Positions 23,676-34,590 of a DNA stretch of 64,000 nt are shown here, piece after piece. The stretch spans positions 83,897,114-83,961,113 of the forward strand of contig NC_090984.1 in the NCBI RefSeq assembly GCF_041146395.1, in the 5' to 3' direction. Source of the DNA: Eulemur rufifrons (taxonomy: Eukaryota > Chordata > Mammalia > Primates > Lemuridae). Below the pieces are notes generated by a model that saw nothing but the letters and a program-made list of their open reading frames with translations, searched no databases and was not told the origin of the DNA. The translations under genes were made by a program, and so were the position numbers. How positions within the stretch are numbered: position 1 is the first letter of the stretch; each line of letters opens with the position of its first letter.

Positions 23676-24645
23676 ACTTGCTCTACCACACAGCAATTCG
23701 ATGGCTCACCAGTAGCATTGTTTTATTGTGATTTCTAAAATTGCAACTGAAATTTTTCTGAACATGAAGACTTATCCTCAACTACTATTATCAAATATTG
23801 AATGGCTTTGGAAAGATTGTTGGAGACACAATAATGTTTCTTCATGAATTCGATCTAAAATTCCAATACAAGACAGTGCTTATATATGAAACTTACACAT
23901 GGAAAAGTCATTTCGATGACATCTAATGTTGTTTCAATCATAAGTAATGTCAAGATCAAATACACTTTCCATGCCGTCAAAATTAAAACAAGAAGCGAGA
24001 TCTCTACTTCCACACAAACTTGCAGCAGATATATTTTCTGAGCTCAAATTGCAGTTCCAGCAGTGTTTCGGGACCTCGGTGCAGTGCAAATTTCATATGT
24101 TGAAATCCCTTTGACTGTGCAGTTGAGGAGCTTCCACCTAACCTTCAATTGGAAGTGATTAATCTGAAATGCAATGACATGCCGAAATGTAAATATCAAG
24201 AGAGGAATCTAATGGAATTCCATAAATTCCTTCGCAGTGATGAATATGCCCAATGAAAATCATATGCTTGTGGAAGATATCGGTATTTGTTAGTACCTAT
24301 CTCTGTGAAAGATATTTTCAGAGATGAAATACGTACAATCTTATTACAGATCAACATTAACAGATGAACATTTCTACCGATTTTGATAAGGAACACTGAT
24401 TGTGAGCCCCAATTAAAGAAAATGTTACCCTCTCCAAAGGAATTCCATTCTTATTAGTAGACCTGTATTACAAAAAATTATTCTCAATTATTATTGTATT
24501 TTGAATTTCAGCAATAAAAATTTGGTAGAACTTTCCATCTCTGTTATATAAGTACCTACGTAATACCCTTGATTTTGCCTCTTGGCCTGCAAAGTCTAAA
24601 ATGTTTATTAGCTTGTACTTCACTGAAGAAGTTTGCTGACCCCCA
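23676..24645 (+). pseudogene. Decayed hAT-Charlie transposase
   Basis: Conceptual plus-strand translation broken by stops and frameshifts shows fragments like a hAT/Charlie transposase C-terminus, including a stretch reading about ELPPNLQLEVINLKCND near 24127-24178 and KFLRSDEYAQ soon after. The family name comes from resemblance to Charlie and ZBED/FAM200-type dimerisation domains. The 3' end near 24630-24645 ('gaagtttgctgacccc') resembles a Charlie terminal inverted repeat. The 5' terminus is not found. It cannot make a functional transposase. Confidence 0.65.
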
Positions 24646-24664
24646 GTCCATCCCATCACACCTC

Positions 24665-25125
24665 CTCCACACGCATCTCAAAAGATACCAGGCCATGCTG
24701 GATCTGGCTGCCGTGTTCTTCTTCCACTCCCAGGCCTTTTTTCCATTCCTCAAACACATCGCAGGCTCCCCTTCCGCAGGCCTTTTATTCCTGCTGCACC
24801 CTTTGCCTGGAATGTCTTTAAAGGCTGGTTCTCATCCTTCAGGTCTCAACTCAGATATCACTATCTTGAGTCTCCCCCAGCCCCCACTTATTCTCTACCC
24901 CCAAATCATGCTCTTTATTTCCTTCATAGTTATCTCATTCATCTTTCTTTATTTTTATTTTTATTTTGCATTCCTCTGAAGAGTCGACTCATTCATCTTT
25001 CACCCAGTCATTGTCTTCTCAACCAGAATGGATGCTCCACAAGACCAGGCACCTTGTTGTTTTGTTCATCAGTGACTGGCACATAGTAGATGCTCAATGA
25101 TTATTTTTTGAATCAAAGAATGGGG
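24665..25125 (+). mobile_element. L2 LINE 3' end
   Basis: 'ctgctgcaccctttgcctgg', 'aggtctcaactcagatatca', 'aatggatgctccacaagacc' and 'tggcacatagtagatgctca' are successive L2 blocks, ending in the usual 'aatga' tail region. The 136-codon frame 24569-24979 lies across this element and is not a gene. Confidence 0.88.
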
Positions 25126-25589
25126 CAGGAAGCTAGTAGGTTCTGAAGTTTTAAGGCTGTGGCCTCTGAGCCTTCCAATCTGCCTACTCTCTGGCCATGG
25201 TCTCAGTGCTTTTTAGCTTTACCACAATGCAGCTATTAAGCATGAAAAGATGATCATTTCCACGCTCTTCTGATTCTGAGATGGTTGGATATTTGTAAGT
25301 ACAAGTATGCCCATTGTTCACCAGCTTGGGGTTGCAAACACCTCACCCTTAAATTTGGTCTCCAAAGCATAGTTAGTTGGAGTTAATACTTCCCTAATCA
25401 TTAAGGACCCTTGCTAGTATTTCCCTGGGTTTCTTCTCCCCGGATATGAATCCAGGGCTTACCGTGGGTGTGCTAGCTGGTATCTGACCATCAGTCCTGG
25501 TTGTCCTTTCTGCCTGCTGATGGAATACCTTCTCAGACTTGCACCTCAAGCCTAGACCTTTGTTACAGGTGTGTGGTGTGAGGACCAGC
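25126..25589. other. Unassigned spacer
   Basis: No recognised element. Confidence 0.5.
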
Positions 25590-25720
25590 AAGCAGCATTG
25601 GTATCACCTGGGAGCTTGCTAGAACTGCAATATCTTGGGACCACATCCTAGATCCACTGAATCAGAATTTGCTATTTAACAAGATCCCCAGATGAATCTT
25701 AAGTCACATGCAAGCCTAGA
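25590..25720 (+). mobile_element. hAT-type MER MITE fragment
   Basis: 'ggtatcacctgggagcttgc' and 'tccactgaatcagaatttgc' match the same hAT MITE family as 39815-39990. Confidence 0.65.
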
Positions 25721-25853
25721 TGGTGGAAGGTGGTTCCAACTAGTTGTGGTTGCTACCACCACCATCTCTAAGGATCCTGCAGAGATCTCTGCCCCATGCA
25801 GCACAGCGGCTCCTGATGGTGACTGCTGCATCACTGTTTCTCTCATCTGGGAC

Positions 25854-25897
25854 TCCCAGAGTGCCAGGGTTACAGACGTGAGCCACCGCGCCTGGTC
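25854..25897 (-). mobile_element. Isolated Alu 5' head fragment
   Basis: Only the first ~44 bp of Alu is present, in reverse orientation ('gtgagccaccgcgcctgg'). No A tail or second monomer adjoins it, so this is a fragment left by deletion or recombination. Confidence 0.8.
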
Positions 25898-25997
25898 ACA
25901 ACTTTCTTTTTAGTTCTTCTCATCAAGAGTTCTGAAACCCAGTGTCTACCCCCATCCTGGGTTACCTGGTTACCTAAGAATTCACTTGACATGTTGT

Positions 25998-26276
25998 TTA
26001 ACACATTAACGGCCATGTGAGTTGTATTTAACTCAGGCTAGTTTTGAGCCCAGGGCCTTGTGAAGCATATGTAACTCACATGTCTCTTTACCATCATGAA
26101 CTATTTTTCAAGTTGCATATAATTCATGCACAGAAAACAAGAAAAAATAACAAATTTTTCATTAAATTAGAACAGATTGTTCTGTTTTTATAGTTTTTAT
26201 TCTATTTTTTTATAACAAAACACCGTGGCCCCAGGGACAAAATTTTTTTTTTCCATCGAGGCAGTCACTGTGTTAA
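25998..26276. mobile_element. piggyBac-like non-autonomous element
   Basis: Flanked on both sides by TTAA (25998-26001 and 26273-26276), the target site of piggyBac transposons. The termini are imperfect inverted repeats: CACATTAACGGCC at 26002-26014 and the reverse complement of 26260-26272, agreeing at 10 of 13 positions. The interior is AT-rich with no coding capacity, which fits a MITE. Recent piggyBac activity has been reported in mouse lemur, consistent with the Alu evidence for the host. Which family it belongs to was not tested. Confidence 0.72.
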
Positions 26277-26714
26277 AGCTCATTGAGAGCAGCTCATATA
26301 CTTACAGAAGCATCTGAGAAGGAAAAGTTGTGATTAAGGAAAACTGGCTGAGATACGAATAATAGTGAGGTGTAATTTTCTCTTGATCTCTCTGAACAAT
26401 AAGTATTAGAAAGCATTAGAAAGATTACCTGCCACTTTTGAATTACATACACCCTGACACTGAAGAGATCGGCTATTGTTGATGTACCTGAGCAGAGCTT
26501 ATGGAATGACTTTGGATTGCTTAATGCTGTCTTAGAAACCTCCCCTGATGCCAGTTTCTAGCTTTTCTTTTCCATCTTACGGCTTTTGTATGAATTTTAA
26601 GAATAACCCGTTATGCTGGTTGGAAGGCTGTTCTTTTGTGAAAGATTTTCTAGAGGTTGGAAAATGGAAAGAAGAACAATTAAGAAACACTTGCTGTTTA
26701 TTGGATTTAATAAA
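26277..26714. other. Unassigned spacer
   Basis: No recognised element. Part of the 129-codon frame 26548-26937, which continues into a MIR and is not considered coding. Confidence 0.45.
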
Positions 26715-26870
26715 AGTATCTTACATTTGTTTAGCTAAAAGACATTTCATACACACTACCTCATTTTATCCTTATATCAGTCCTGGAATCACACAGAGAA
26801 GTATTTTATTCCCGTTTCAAGGATTTGGAAACCCGAAGCCTAGAGAAGCGAAGTGGATGGAAAGTAGCGA
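26715..26870 (-). mobile_element. MIR-like fragment
   Basis: 'cattttatccttatatcagt', 'ttattcccgtttcaaggatt' and 'cccgaagcctagagaagc' are read as the reverse complement of a diverged MIR. Confidence 0.6.
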
Positions 26871-28124
26871 CGTTAGGTCTGAAAACTGTCTTTTGTATCT
26901 AAATTTCGATCCTTTATCTCTGGTTAAAAACGTTTGAGTTCAGGGTGCAGGTGGCGAGAAGGTCAGGTAATATACATGAACTGCCTGCGCGGTTTAAGGA
27001 ACCGCCAGTTTTTTAAATAAGAGGTCGTTTCTGACTCCTCCCTAAGACACAGAAAAGTCTCTGAACCAGAGCTCCCAGCCACACTTGTGTTCTTTTTCCC
27101 ACTTGCTCTTTCTCTTCTTTCTTCCCTCTCTTTCATTTGTTCCTCTGATTTGCTTTCTTTCCCCTTCACTCCCTCTGGCAACTTGGCTCTTAAAGGACTT
27201 CACTGTGACCATGCAGCATGACTCAGTGTGAAGGAAACCGCAGCAGATGCGGAGGAGGAAGCGGAGGAGGGGTGTGGAAGGCGGGGGAGACAGGGCCCAG
27301 GCAGGTGTGGAGAGCGGCTTAGCGCAGATCCACGGACTTCCACGTCCAGACTGGTATTCTGGGATGTTCCCTGCTGCTCTGGAATCTCTGTAAACACAGG
27401 GATTTGTCTGGAATGACTTTACAGCTCAGCAGGAAGCTTTGCTAAGCGCCAGGATGCTCTAACTGTGAGTGCTGCTCAGAAACGGAGGAGGAGGTGCTCT
27501 GAGCCTGGGCCCAGCAGCGCCCAGAGAGCTGGGAGAGGGCCACGCGGGCGTGTGCACGCTCCACTAACAGGGTGGCAGGGCTGAAAGGAACCTTGCGAAG
27601 ACATCAACCACATCTTTGTGCAGTTATGCGGAGCCACACCTAAAATGTCCCAGAAAGCCATGAAAAAAACAGCCTTGTTCTTAAAAAATTTTTTTTTCAG
27701 GGTAGGAACATTCGTGATTTTACTCAGCAATACATTTTCTTCTCAAAATCCTTTTTTTCAACAAGAAAAATCTAAATCCTCCCTGCTGCAATTTAATTCT
27801 CGTTCCTCTTTTTTCCTTAATGGCACATGGTTTCTCCCGAGAGCCACAGGTGTTGTTTCTGTCTCACTGGTGGGATTGAGACTTAGGGGTTTTGAATAAG
27901 AGACGCTCTTGAGAGGGCCAAAGAAGAAAACCAGTATGGTTTTGTCTCTGGGAAGTGAAATGCAGAGTCCCACTTTGGCTGGCATCTGTTGTAAAGGAGG
28001 GCGCCGATGAGGGTGGTGCCCACAGCTCCCTGCGCCCAGCACGGCTGAACTGGCCTCCAGCCACGTGGCCTGCTCTGTATATCAACTCTTAGGTGCAACT
28101 TGGTCATTTATCTTATTTCTGTAA
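26871..28124. other. Unassigned stretch with GC-rich purine block
   Basis: No transposon recognised. 27060-27190 is pyrimidine-rich and 27226-27310 is a G/A-rich, moderately CpG-containing block. A sequence 'aactgtgagtgct' near 27461 would fit a 5' splice site, so a non-coding first exon is possible, but there is no independent support. Short overlapping frames on both strands are unrecognised. Confidence 0.4.
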
Positions 28125-28187
28125 CAGTCATGAGCAGTGGCTTTACAGGATTCAAATCCTGGTGACACTGCTTACTAGCTGCATGAG
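28125..28187 (+). mobile_element. MIR SINE, 5' part
   Basis: 'ggattcaaatcctggtgaca' and 'ctgcttactagctgcatg' are MIR blocks. The rest of the same MIR resumes after the L1M/MER2 insertion, at 29985. Confidence 0.7.
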
Positions 28188-28228
28188 GGGTCCCCAGAGA
28201 CACAGAACCAGTAGGAGATACACACGCA
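28188..28228 (+). mobile_element. L1M 3' UTR, 5' part
   Basis: 'ccccagagacacagaaccag' followed by 'taggagatacacac' is the start of an L1M 3' UTR like that at 6125. It is split at 28229 by a Tigger-type element and continues at 29427. Confidence 0.7.
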
Positions 28229-29426
28229 CAGTCATATGCTACATAATGATGTCTCGGTCAACGAGCAACCACATATATGATGGTGGTCCCATAAGATTGT
28301 TATGGGGCTGAAAAATTTCTATCACTTAGTGACATCATAGCTGTCATAACATTGTAGAGCAATGCATTACTCACATATTTGTGGTGATGCTGGTGTAAAC
28401 AAACGTACTGTGCTGCCAGTCATATGAAAGTATAGCATGTACAATTATGTACAGTACATAATACTTGATATGAATGACTATGTTACTGGTTAATATATTT
28501 ACTATACCATACTTTTATCATTATTTTAGAGTATACTCCTTCCACTTATAGAAAAAAAAGTTAATTGTGAAACAGTCTCAGGCAGGTCCTTCAGGAAGTA
28601 TTCCAGAAGTCCTTGTTATCACAGGAGATGACAGCGCCATGTGTATTACACCCCTGAAGACCTTCCAGTGGGACAAGATGTGGAGGTGGAAGACAGTGAT
28701 TTTGATGATCTTGACCCTGTGTAGGCCTAGGCTAACATGTTTCTATCTTTGTTTAACAAAAAAATTTAAGAAGTAAAAAATTAATAAATAAAAAATTTTA
28801 AAAGTAGATAAAAGCTTATAGAATAAGGATATAAAGAAAGAAAATATTTTTACACAGCTATACAAGGTGTGTTTTAAGCTACGTGTTATTACAAAAGAGT
28901 CAGAAAGTTAAAAAAAGTATATTAAGTAAAAAAGTTATAATAAGCTAAGGTTAACTTACTGAAGAAAGAAAAATTTTTTTTTTTTTTTTTTTTTACAAAT
29001 TCAGTGCAGTCTAAGTGTACAGTGTTTCTAAAGTCTACAGTAGTGTACAGGAATGTCCTAGGACTTCACATTTACTCACCACTTACTGACTCACCCAGAG
29101 CAACTTCCAGTCCTGCAGGCTCCATTCATGGTAAGTGCCCTATACAGGTGTACCATTTTTTAAATCTTTTATACAGTATTTTTACTGTACTTTTTTTATG
29201 TTTAGATACACAAACACTTACCATTGTGTTACGGTTGCCTACAGTATTCAGTACAGTAACATGCTGTACAGTTTGTAATCTAGAAGCAATGGCCTATACT
29301 GTATAGCCTGGGTGTATAGTAGGCTTTACCATCTGGGTTTGTGTAAGTACACTTTATGACCGAGCAATAATGAAATTGCCTAACGTGTCTTAGAATGTAT
29401 TCCTGACATTAAGCAATGTGTCTCTG
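28229..29426 (+). mobile_element. MER2/Tigger2-type DNA transposon
   Basis: The left end begins 'cagtcatatgct' and the right end reads, as reverse complement, 'cagagacacattgcttaa', together an imperfect terminal inverted repeat of MER2 type. Internal 'ttacggttgcctacagtatt' and 'tatagcctgggtgtatagta' on the plus strand match MER2 sequence. At about 1.2 kb it is longer than MER2 and shorter than autonomous Tigger2. The frame at 28567-28776 may be a transposase remnant. Confidence 0.7.
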
Positions 29427-29984
29427 TGTGTGTGTGTGTGTGAGTGTGTATGTGTGTATATCTCCTATTAGTTATATTGGATATATATCTAATATTATAT
29501 ATGTATATTATAATTTAATATATATAATGTTATAATATAATATATATTATATAATGTATAATTATAATATAATTACACACATGCAATATACATATATATA
29601 TATATAATTTTATATATATATGGGGAAGAGACAGAGCTGGCATGTTTGAAATCTGCCGGGTAAGCTGGCAGGCTAGGAATTCAGGAAAAAATATTACAGT
29701 CTTGATCCTGAAGGCTGGAAACTCAGGCAGAACTTCTGTGTCAGATTGGAGGCAGAATTTCTTCTTCAGGAAACTCCAGTTTTTGCTCTTAAGGCCTTCA
29801 ACTGGCTGGATGAGGCCCACCCACATTACGACGGGAAATCTGCTTTACTTAAATTCAGCTAATTGTAAATGTTAATCACATCTCAAAAATACCTTACAGA
29901 AAGATCTAGACTAGTGTTTTCCCAGACAACTGGTTACCATGTCCTAGCCAAGTTGACACGTAAAATCAACCGTCACTCTAGCTT
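29427..29984 (+). mobile_element. L1M 3' UTR, 3' part, with AT-rich microsatellite
   Basis: Begins with TG and TA tracts (about 29427-29625), then 'gaaactccagtttttgctct', 'aaggccttcaactggctgga', 'tgaggcccacccacattacg' and 'agccaagttgacacgtaaaa', the L1M 3' end. Completes the element split at 28229. Confidence 0.75.
29455..29625. repeat. AT-rich palindromic tract
   Basis: Nearly pure A/T with many self-complementary TATA runs, preceded by a (TG)n tract at about 29427-29447. The tract could form cruciforms and is prone to length variation. Confidence 0.85.
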
Positions 29985-30115
29985 TTAACTTACTGGCAAG
30001 TCACTTAACCATTTTACACCGAGTTTCCTCCTTTGTCAAACAGAGAGAAGACAAAGCTTAGCCCAGGGCTTGGACGTACTTAGTGGCCAGTACATGTTGG
30101 CTCTGCTATTACGAT
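29985..30115 (+). mobile_element. MIR SINE, 3' part
   Basis: 'cttactggcaagtcacttaa', 'ccgagtttcctcctttgtca' and 'tacatgttggctctgctatt' continue the MIR begun at 28125. The L1M lies between the two parts, so the MIR is the oldest layer of the nest. Confidence 0.7.
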
Positions 30116-30285
30116 TATTGCAAGTTCTCAAGTAAATTTATATTATGGGTCCCGTGGGGCCCTATGTATTAGAAATCAAATAGAGTAATCAGCTCTACCT
30201 GTTATGTTTACTGATACTCCATCAGACCCAATATTTAACTTGGTATACAGACATCGACTGCTTAATGCTAAAAATATATATTAGC

Positions 30286-30652
30286 GGCCGGGCGCGGTGG
30301 CTCACGCCTGTAATCCTAGCACTCTGGGAGGCCGAGGCGGGTGGATTGCTCAAGGTCAGGAGTTCGATACCAGCCTGAGCGAGACCCCGTCTCTACTAAA
30401 AATAGAAAGACATTATATGGACAACTAAAAATCTATATAGAAAAAATTAGCCGGGCATGGTGGCGCATGCCTGTAGTCCCAGCTACTCGGGAGGCTGAGG
30501 CAGTAGGATCGCTTAAGCCGAGGAGTCTGAGGTTGCTGTGAGCTAAGCTGACGCCACGGCACTCACTCTAGCCTGGGCAACAAAGTGAGACTCTGTCTCA
30601 ACAAAAAAAAAAAAAAAATAAAAAAAAAAAAATAAAAAAAAATAAAAAAAAT
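30286..30652 (+). mobile_element. Strepsirrhine Alu with 16-bp target duplication
   Basis: Complete dimeric Alu starting 'ggccgggcgcggtggctc'. The 16-bp target duplication aaaaatatatattagc is present at 30270-30285 and 30653-30668. The linker carries the expanded 'tatatggacaactaaaaatc' segment diagnostic of lemur Alus. The A-rich tail (30603-30652) is interrupted by T residues. The plus-strand frame 30341-30541 is an Alu by-product. Confidence 0.98.
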
Positions 30653-30668
30653 AAAAATATATATTAGC

Positions 30669-31199
30669 ATAGACAATAATATGATAACAATCATGCTAAA
30701 ATAACAAAATAATAAAAAATTATCTCTGATCCTATCACCCTGACAGATCAGCTGTGTTTATTTTTCTATTATCTCTTCTAGTCCTTTCCCATACATACAT
30801 ACATAAAAATTATATTATTTACAGAGCTATATTCAAGATCGATTAATGTTTGCATTTTGCCATTTTTTAATGAACACAATAGATGTTAAGATATTAAACT
30901 AGCCAAATTAATTGTATGCTGCTTAAAAATTATAGTTCATCATTTCTTATTTTACTGAGGAGCTGAGCCTCTGGTATGATGTTTTCTTGCTGTGCCTGCC
31001 AGCTTGGCACACAAGCCGTCTAGGTGTTTTGCATCTCACTGTTTTCCTACAAAGAGGGTGGTTAAAGGACTAAAGCTTATGAACGGATTATAGGTGCAAT
31101 CTATTAAAGGAGGGAAAAAGTTAATCCACTTTCGTATCATTACAGTTTTTATTTATGTCATTCTTACATTGATTTAAAATGTATCAAGTTCCTTCAGTG
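30669..31199. other. Unassigned spacer
   Basis: No recognised element. Confidence 0.5.
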
Positions 31200-31960
31200 G
31201 ACTGTGTATGGGACACTGAACGCACTGCAGACCTGCTTCCCCAGAGGGGCAGACTGGGAGCTGAGACAGAGCATGGCCGTAACAGTGGGGCGCTAGCTGA
31301 GGGTCGGGCCAGGGAAAGAGAGGAGGTGTCCTAAGCTGAGCTTGAGCTCTGGAGGATGAGTGGGACTTAGCCCCGGGTTAAAAGCAGAGAGGAGGGGTGG
31401 TCAATGTCTTTTCCTTTTGGTAGCAGAAAAAAAAAAATGCTTTTGCAGCAAATAGAGTCCAGCTATTTTCTATATATTTAGGCAAACCTATGAACCTCAG
31501 GTAAGGCTGTGGGATCATCATGCACACAGGCCCACTGTCTGCACACCAGTTTGCAGAACTGAGAGTGGTCTGCTCGGGCTGTAGGAAGAGTGTGAAGGTG
31601 AAAGGCATCCGTATTAAGGTGTTTGGACGTCCTTCTGTGGTCAGTGGGAAGCCACTGACATGTTTTAAGGAGGGCAGTGACATGAAGGATCCACGCTTTA
31701 GAAAAATCATTTGGCCTGCAGCACAGAGAATCAGTGGTGAGGGCAAGGCTGGTTACATGGAGACCAGTTATGTTGCTATTGGGATAATCTAGGTAAAAGA
31801 TGACAGTGACCAGGACAGGGGTAATGGCAGTGCAGATGGAGAGAAATGGGTGGAATCAAAAGATATTTAGAAAATAGAAGGCCTGGGTGGAACTTGGTTC
31901 TCAATCAGGTGTGTGAGAGAGAAAGCAGTTAAGGATGAAACCCAGGGTTCTTCTAGTCTA
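31200..31960 (-). mobile_element. L2 LINE
   Basis: Reads as reverse-strand L2: 'gtgggaagccactgacatgt', 'gagggcagtgacatgaagga', 'gagaccagttatgttgctat' and 'atggcagtgcagatggagag' in order. The frames on both strands at 31378-31792 fall within it and are not independent genes. Confidence 0.82.
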
Positions 31961-32067
31961 TGTCTCTATGTTCTTGAAAATGATGTTTCTTTATCTCAGA
32001 TTATTTTGGCTTTAGTCAATTGCTGTCAGGTCATCTAGTCAAATATTCTATCATGACTAGAGGGATC

Positions 32068-32165
32068 ATGACATTGGGGAAAGAGCACTTGCCTGGAAGT
32101 CTGGAGGCCGGGTTACAGGTCCGTCACAAACCCCAGATGTGATCCTGGGCCCAACATTTTATTTC
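32068..32165 (+). mobile_element. MIR 5' fragment
   Basis: 'ggaaagagcacttgcctgga' and 'gtgatcctgggcccaa' match the MIR head and core; the tail is missing. Confidence 0.6.
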
Positions 32166-32449
32166 CTTGCAAGGAAAATGAACAGCTGTAATAGTCGACG
32201 ACATGGGTATAAGCTGGGGTGGGACTTTGAGTTATGGCACCTGAACAAAATGAACATGATAGTCAGGGTAAACTGCCGAGGCTGCTCTTGGCCTGGAGAG
32301 ACTGGCCCGGGGTTCTGCCTGCCCTGGGTCCTGCCCGATCACCCCAGGGAGTGAAAGGAAAGTCCATATTTTGCCATACCTGTGACAAATTCAGAGTACA
32401 CTAGTATGCTGAAGAACAACTTCTGGAATGCTCTGGCAAAGTGTTTACG
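32166..32449. other. Unassigned spacer
   Basis: No recognised element. Confidence 0.5.
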
Positions 32450-32670
32450 TTCTTGAGTCATGTAGTCTGGACTAGAGACCTTGTTCCACCATTTACTAGT
32501 GGTTTGATTCCTAGAAAATTATTTACTGATTAAGCCTTAATTTTCTCATCTGTAAAATAGGAATAATAATAGTACTTATCCAGCAGGACTATTCTGAAGA
32601 TTAAATAAGAGGATTTATATAAATACTTTATTAGAGCTCCTGGATACAGAGTAAATGCTCATACCTGTTA
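32450..32670 (+). mobile_element. MIR SINE
   Basis: 'ccaccatttactagtggttt', 'taattttctcatctgtaaaa', 'aggaataataatagtactta' and 'cagagtaaatgctcatacct' give a nearly complete MIR. Confidence 0.88.
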
Positions 32671-32689
32671 TCCATTGTTTGTATATAAT

Positions 32690-33180
32690 CTTTTCATTAA
32701 AGTGTACAATTCAATGATTTTTTAACATTAGTTTACAGAGTTGGGCAATCATCATCACAATCCAAATTTGCAACATTTTTATCTCTGCAAAAAGATGTGC
32801 CCGTTTGTAGTCACATGCTGTTCCCACCCACAACCCCCAGGCTACCTACCAGTAATGTACTTTCTGTTTCTACAGATTTGTCTTTTTTGGACATTTTATA
32901 TAAATGGAATCATAGACTATGCAGTCTTTAATGTCTGGCTTCTTTCACTTAATATAATGTTTTTGAGGTTCATTCATGTCATAGCATGAATCAGTACTTG
33001 TGTTTCTTTGCATTGTTGAGCAGTAGTCCATTGTACATACATACTACACTTTGTCTATCCATTCACCAGTTGGTGGACATTCGGTTTGTTTCTACTTTTT
33101 GGTTATTATGAATAACGCTGCTATGAACATTCACGTATAAGCCCTTGTGTGGACATATTCATATATAATCTGGTTCTAAA
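32690..33180 (-). mobile_element. L1 3' region fragment
   Basis: Reverse complement of an L1M 3' region: 'aatggaatcatagactatgc', 'ttctttcacttaatataatg', 'ttctactttttggttattat' and 'ataacgctgctatgaacatt'. No coding potential remains. Confidence 0.75.
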
Positions 33181-34554
33181 AGTCTAAAATTCCAAGATTT
33201 CCTTGAACTTGTGAGTAAGATGAAACTAGCCTTGGTTCTTATCCTTTGGATACAAGTACCTTTTTGCCAGGATGTTTTGAATAAACACAATTATCTATAT
33301 CCAATGTAGAATTTAACTTTTCAATCAAAAAGTAAAAAAGTTGATTTTAATAAAATACTTAGTCAAAAGTGTATCGGGAATTAGGTTTATTGGTTTTGAA
33401 TTTTAATTAAAAATTTCAAGAAAGGTTAGACTAGACTCCAGTGGTTGCCATGCTGCACAACTGTAGGGTGCATCCCTTCACTGGAGTTGTGTGTCCAGGT
33501 GTGCCCTTCATGTCGGATACGATGGGAATGGTGCCATTCCACTCAGATGTGCACTCTGCCCCTGGAGGCAGGGCATATTCTGTTTCTGGAGGGCAGTGCC
33601 AAGTCCAAAATGGAAATGAGGCACAGGATGCCACTTTGCAGGCTGCTATAGCGCCAGACTCCAGGGAGCCATAGGCAGGGAGCTTGTTCTAAATCAAGGT
33701 AATCTGAGACTAGAATTGTGGGTTGTGCCCTTGAAGAGACGATGGGACAGTCTGAAAGCCTTGACTGACTCACAGAAGCAGCAGCATCCTGCACATGCTC
33801 TTGTCTGGAGAGATGTTGAGCTAAATGCCCCCAGTCTCTCTGAGACCTTGACTTTGAAGGTTTATTCTAGCCTTGGAATAGTACCTTTTTGTTTGTATGA
33901 GAACAGGTTAGACCTGTGGGTAAGGGAAGCCAACTGGGACATATGTCTCACTGGGACATGTGCTTAGTCCTATCCTTCCCCTAAAAGTACTGGGCTGAAC
34001 CCTCTCAGCAGAGAGTTGTGGAAAATTAGAGGCGTTCTATGGAAAGACCAAGTTAATGTTCAAGTCTCAGAATCTGATCTTAGGTCAAATATCTCTTGCT
34101 TTTGCCAGTAAAAAGGGCCCAGATGTTTTTCTATTTACTTAGGCAAACCCTTGAAACACAAGTTAGTCATATAAAACTTTACGTTTGCAATGTTAAGAAC
34201 CCATATTTGGAAAGTCACAAGCATAAAATATATACTGTGAAACGGGAGGTCAGGATGGTGAACTCATTTCAGAACCATAGTTTTGACTCAAGAATTTTGA
34301 TGGGGTCTTCACGTTGGTTGAGCTTCTTGGTCCTAATATCATTGAGAGAATTAAATCATGATATTAAAACATTGAAACACTAATGCTTTGTTTTTATTGG
34401 CAAGAACCAAAATGATCTAATACTAATGCCATGAAACATCAGTCACTTTTTTCCTGATGAATAAGATGAACTTTGGCTGCTTATGATAGTAAATTTAATA
34501 ATGTCAGTGATTTGAACTGTTTCAATTCTAAATGTGCAGAAATGTGTTTTACTG
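33181..34554. other. Unassigned non-coding stretch
   Basis: About 1.4 kb with no recognised repeat. Frames at 33431-33794 overlap on both strands and are unrecognised. Possibly single-copy. Confidence 0.5.
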
Positions 34555-34590
34555 CATCTCTCTCTCTTTCTTTCTCTCTCTCTCTCTCGT
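34555..34590. repeat. (TC)n microsatellite
   Basis: TC dinucleotides with one TTTC interruption. Confidence 0.93.

Noticed and set aside
24569..24979. 136-codon frame
   Set aside because: It lies across an L2 LINE and is not under protein-coding constraint that I can see.
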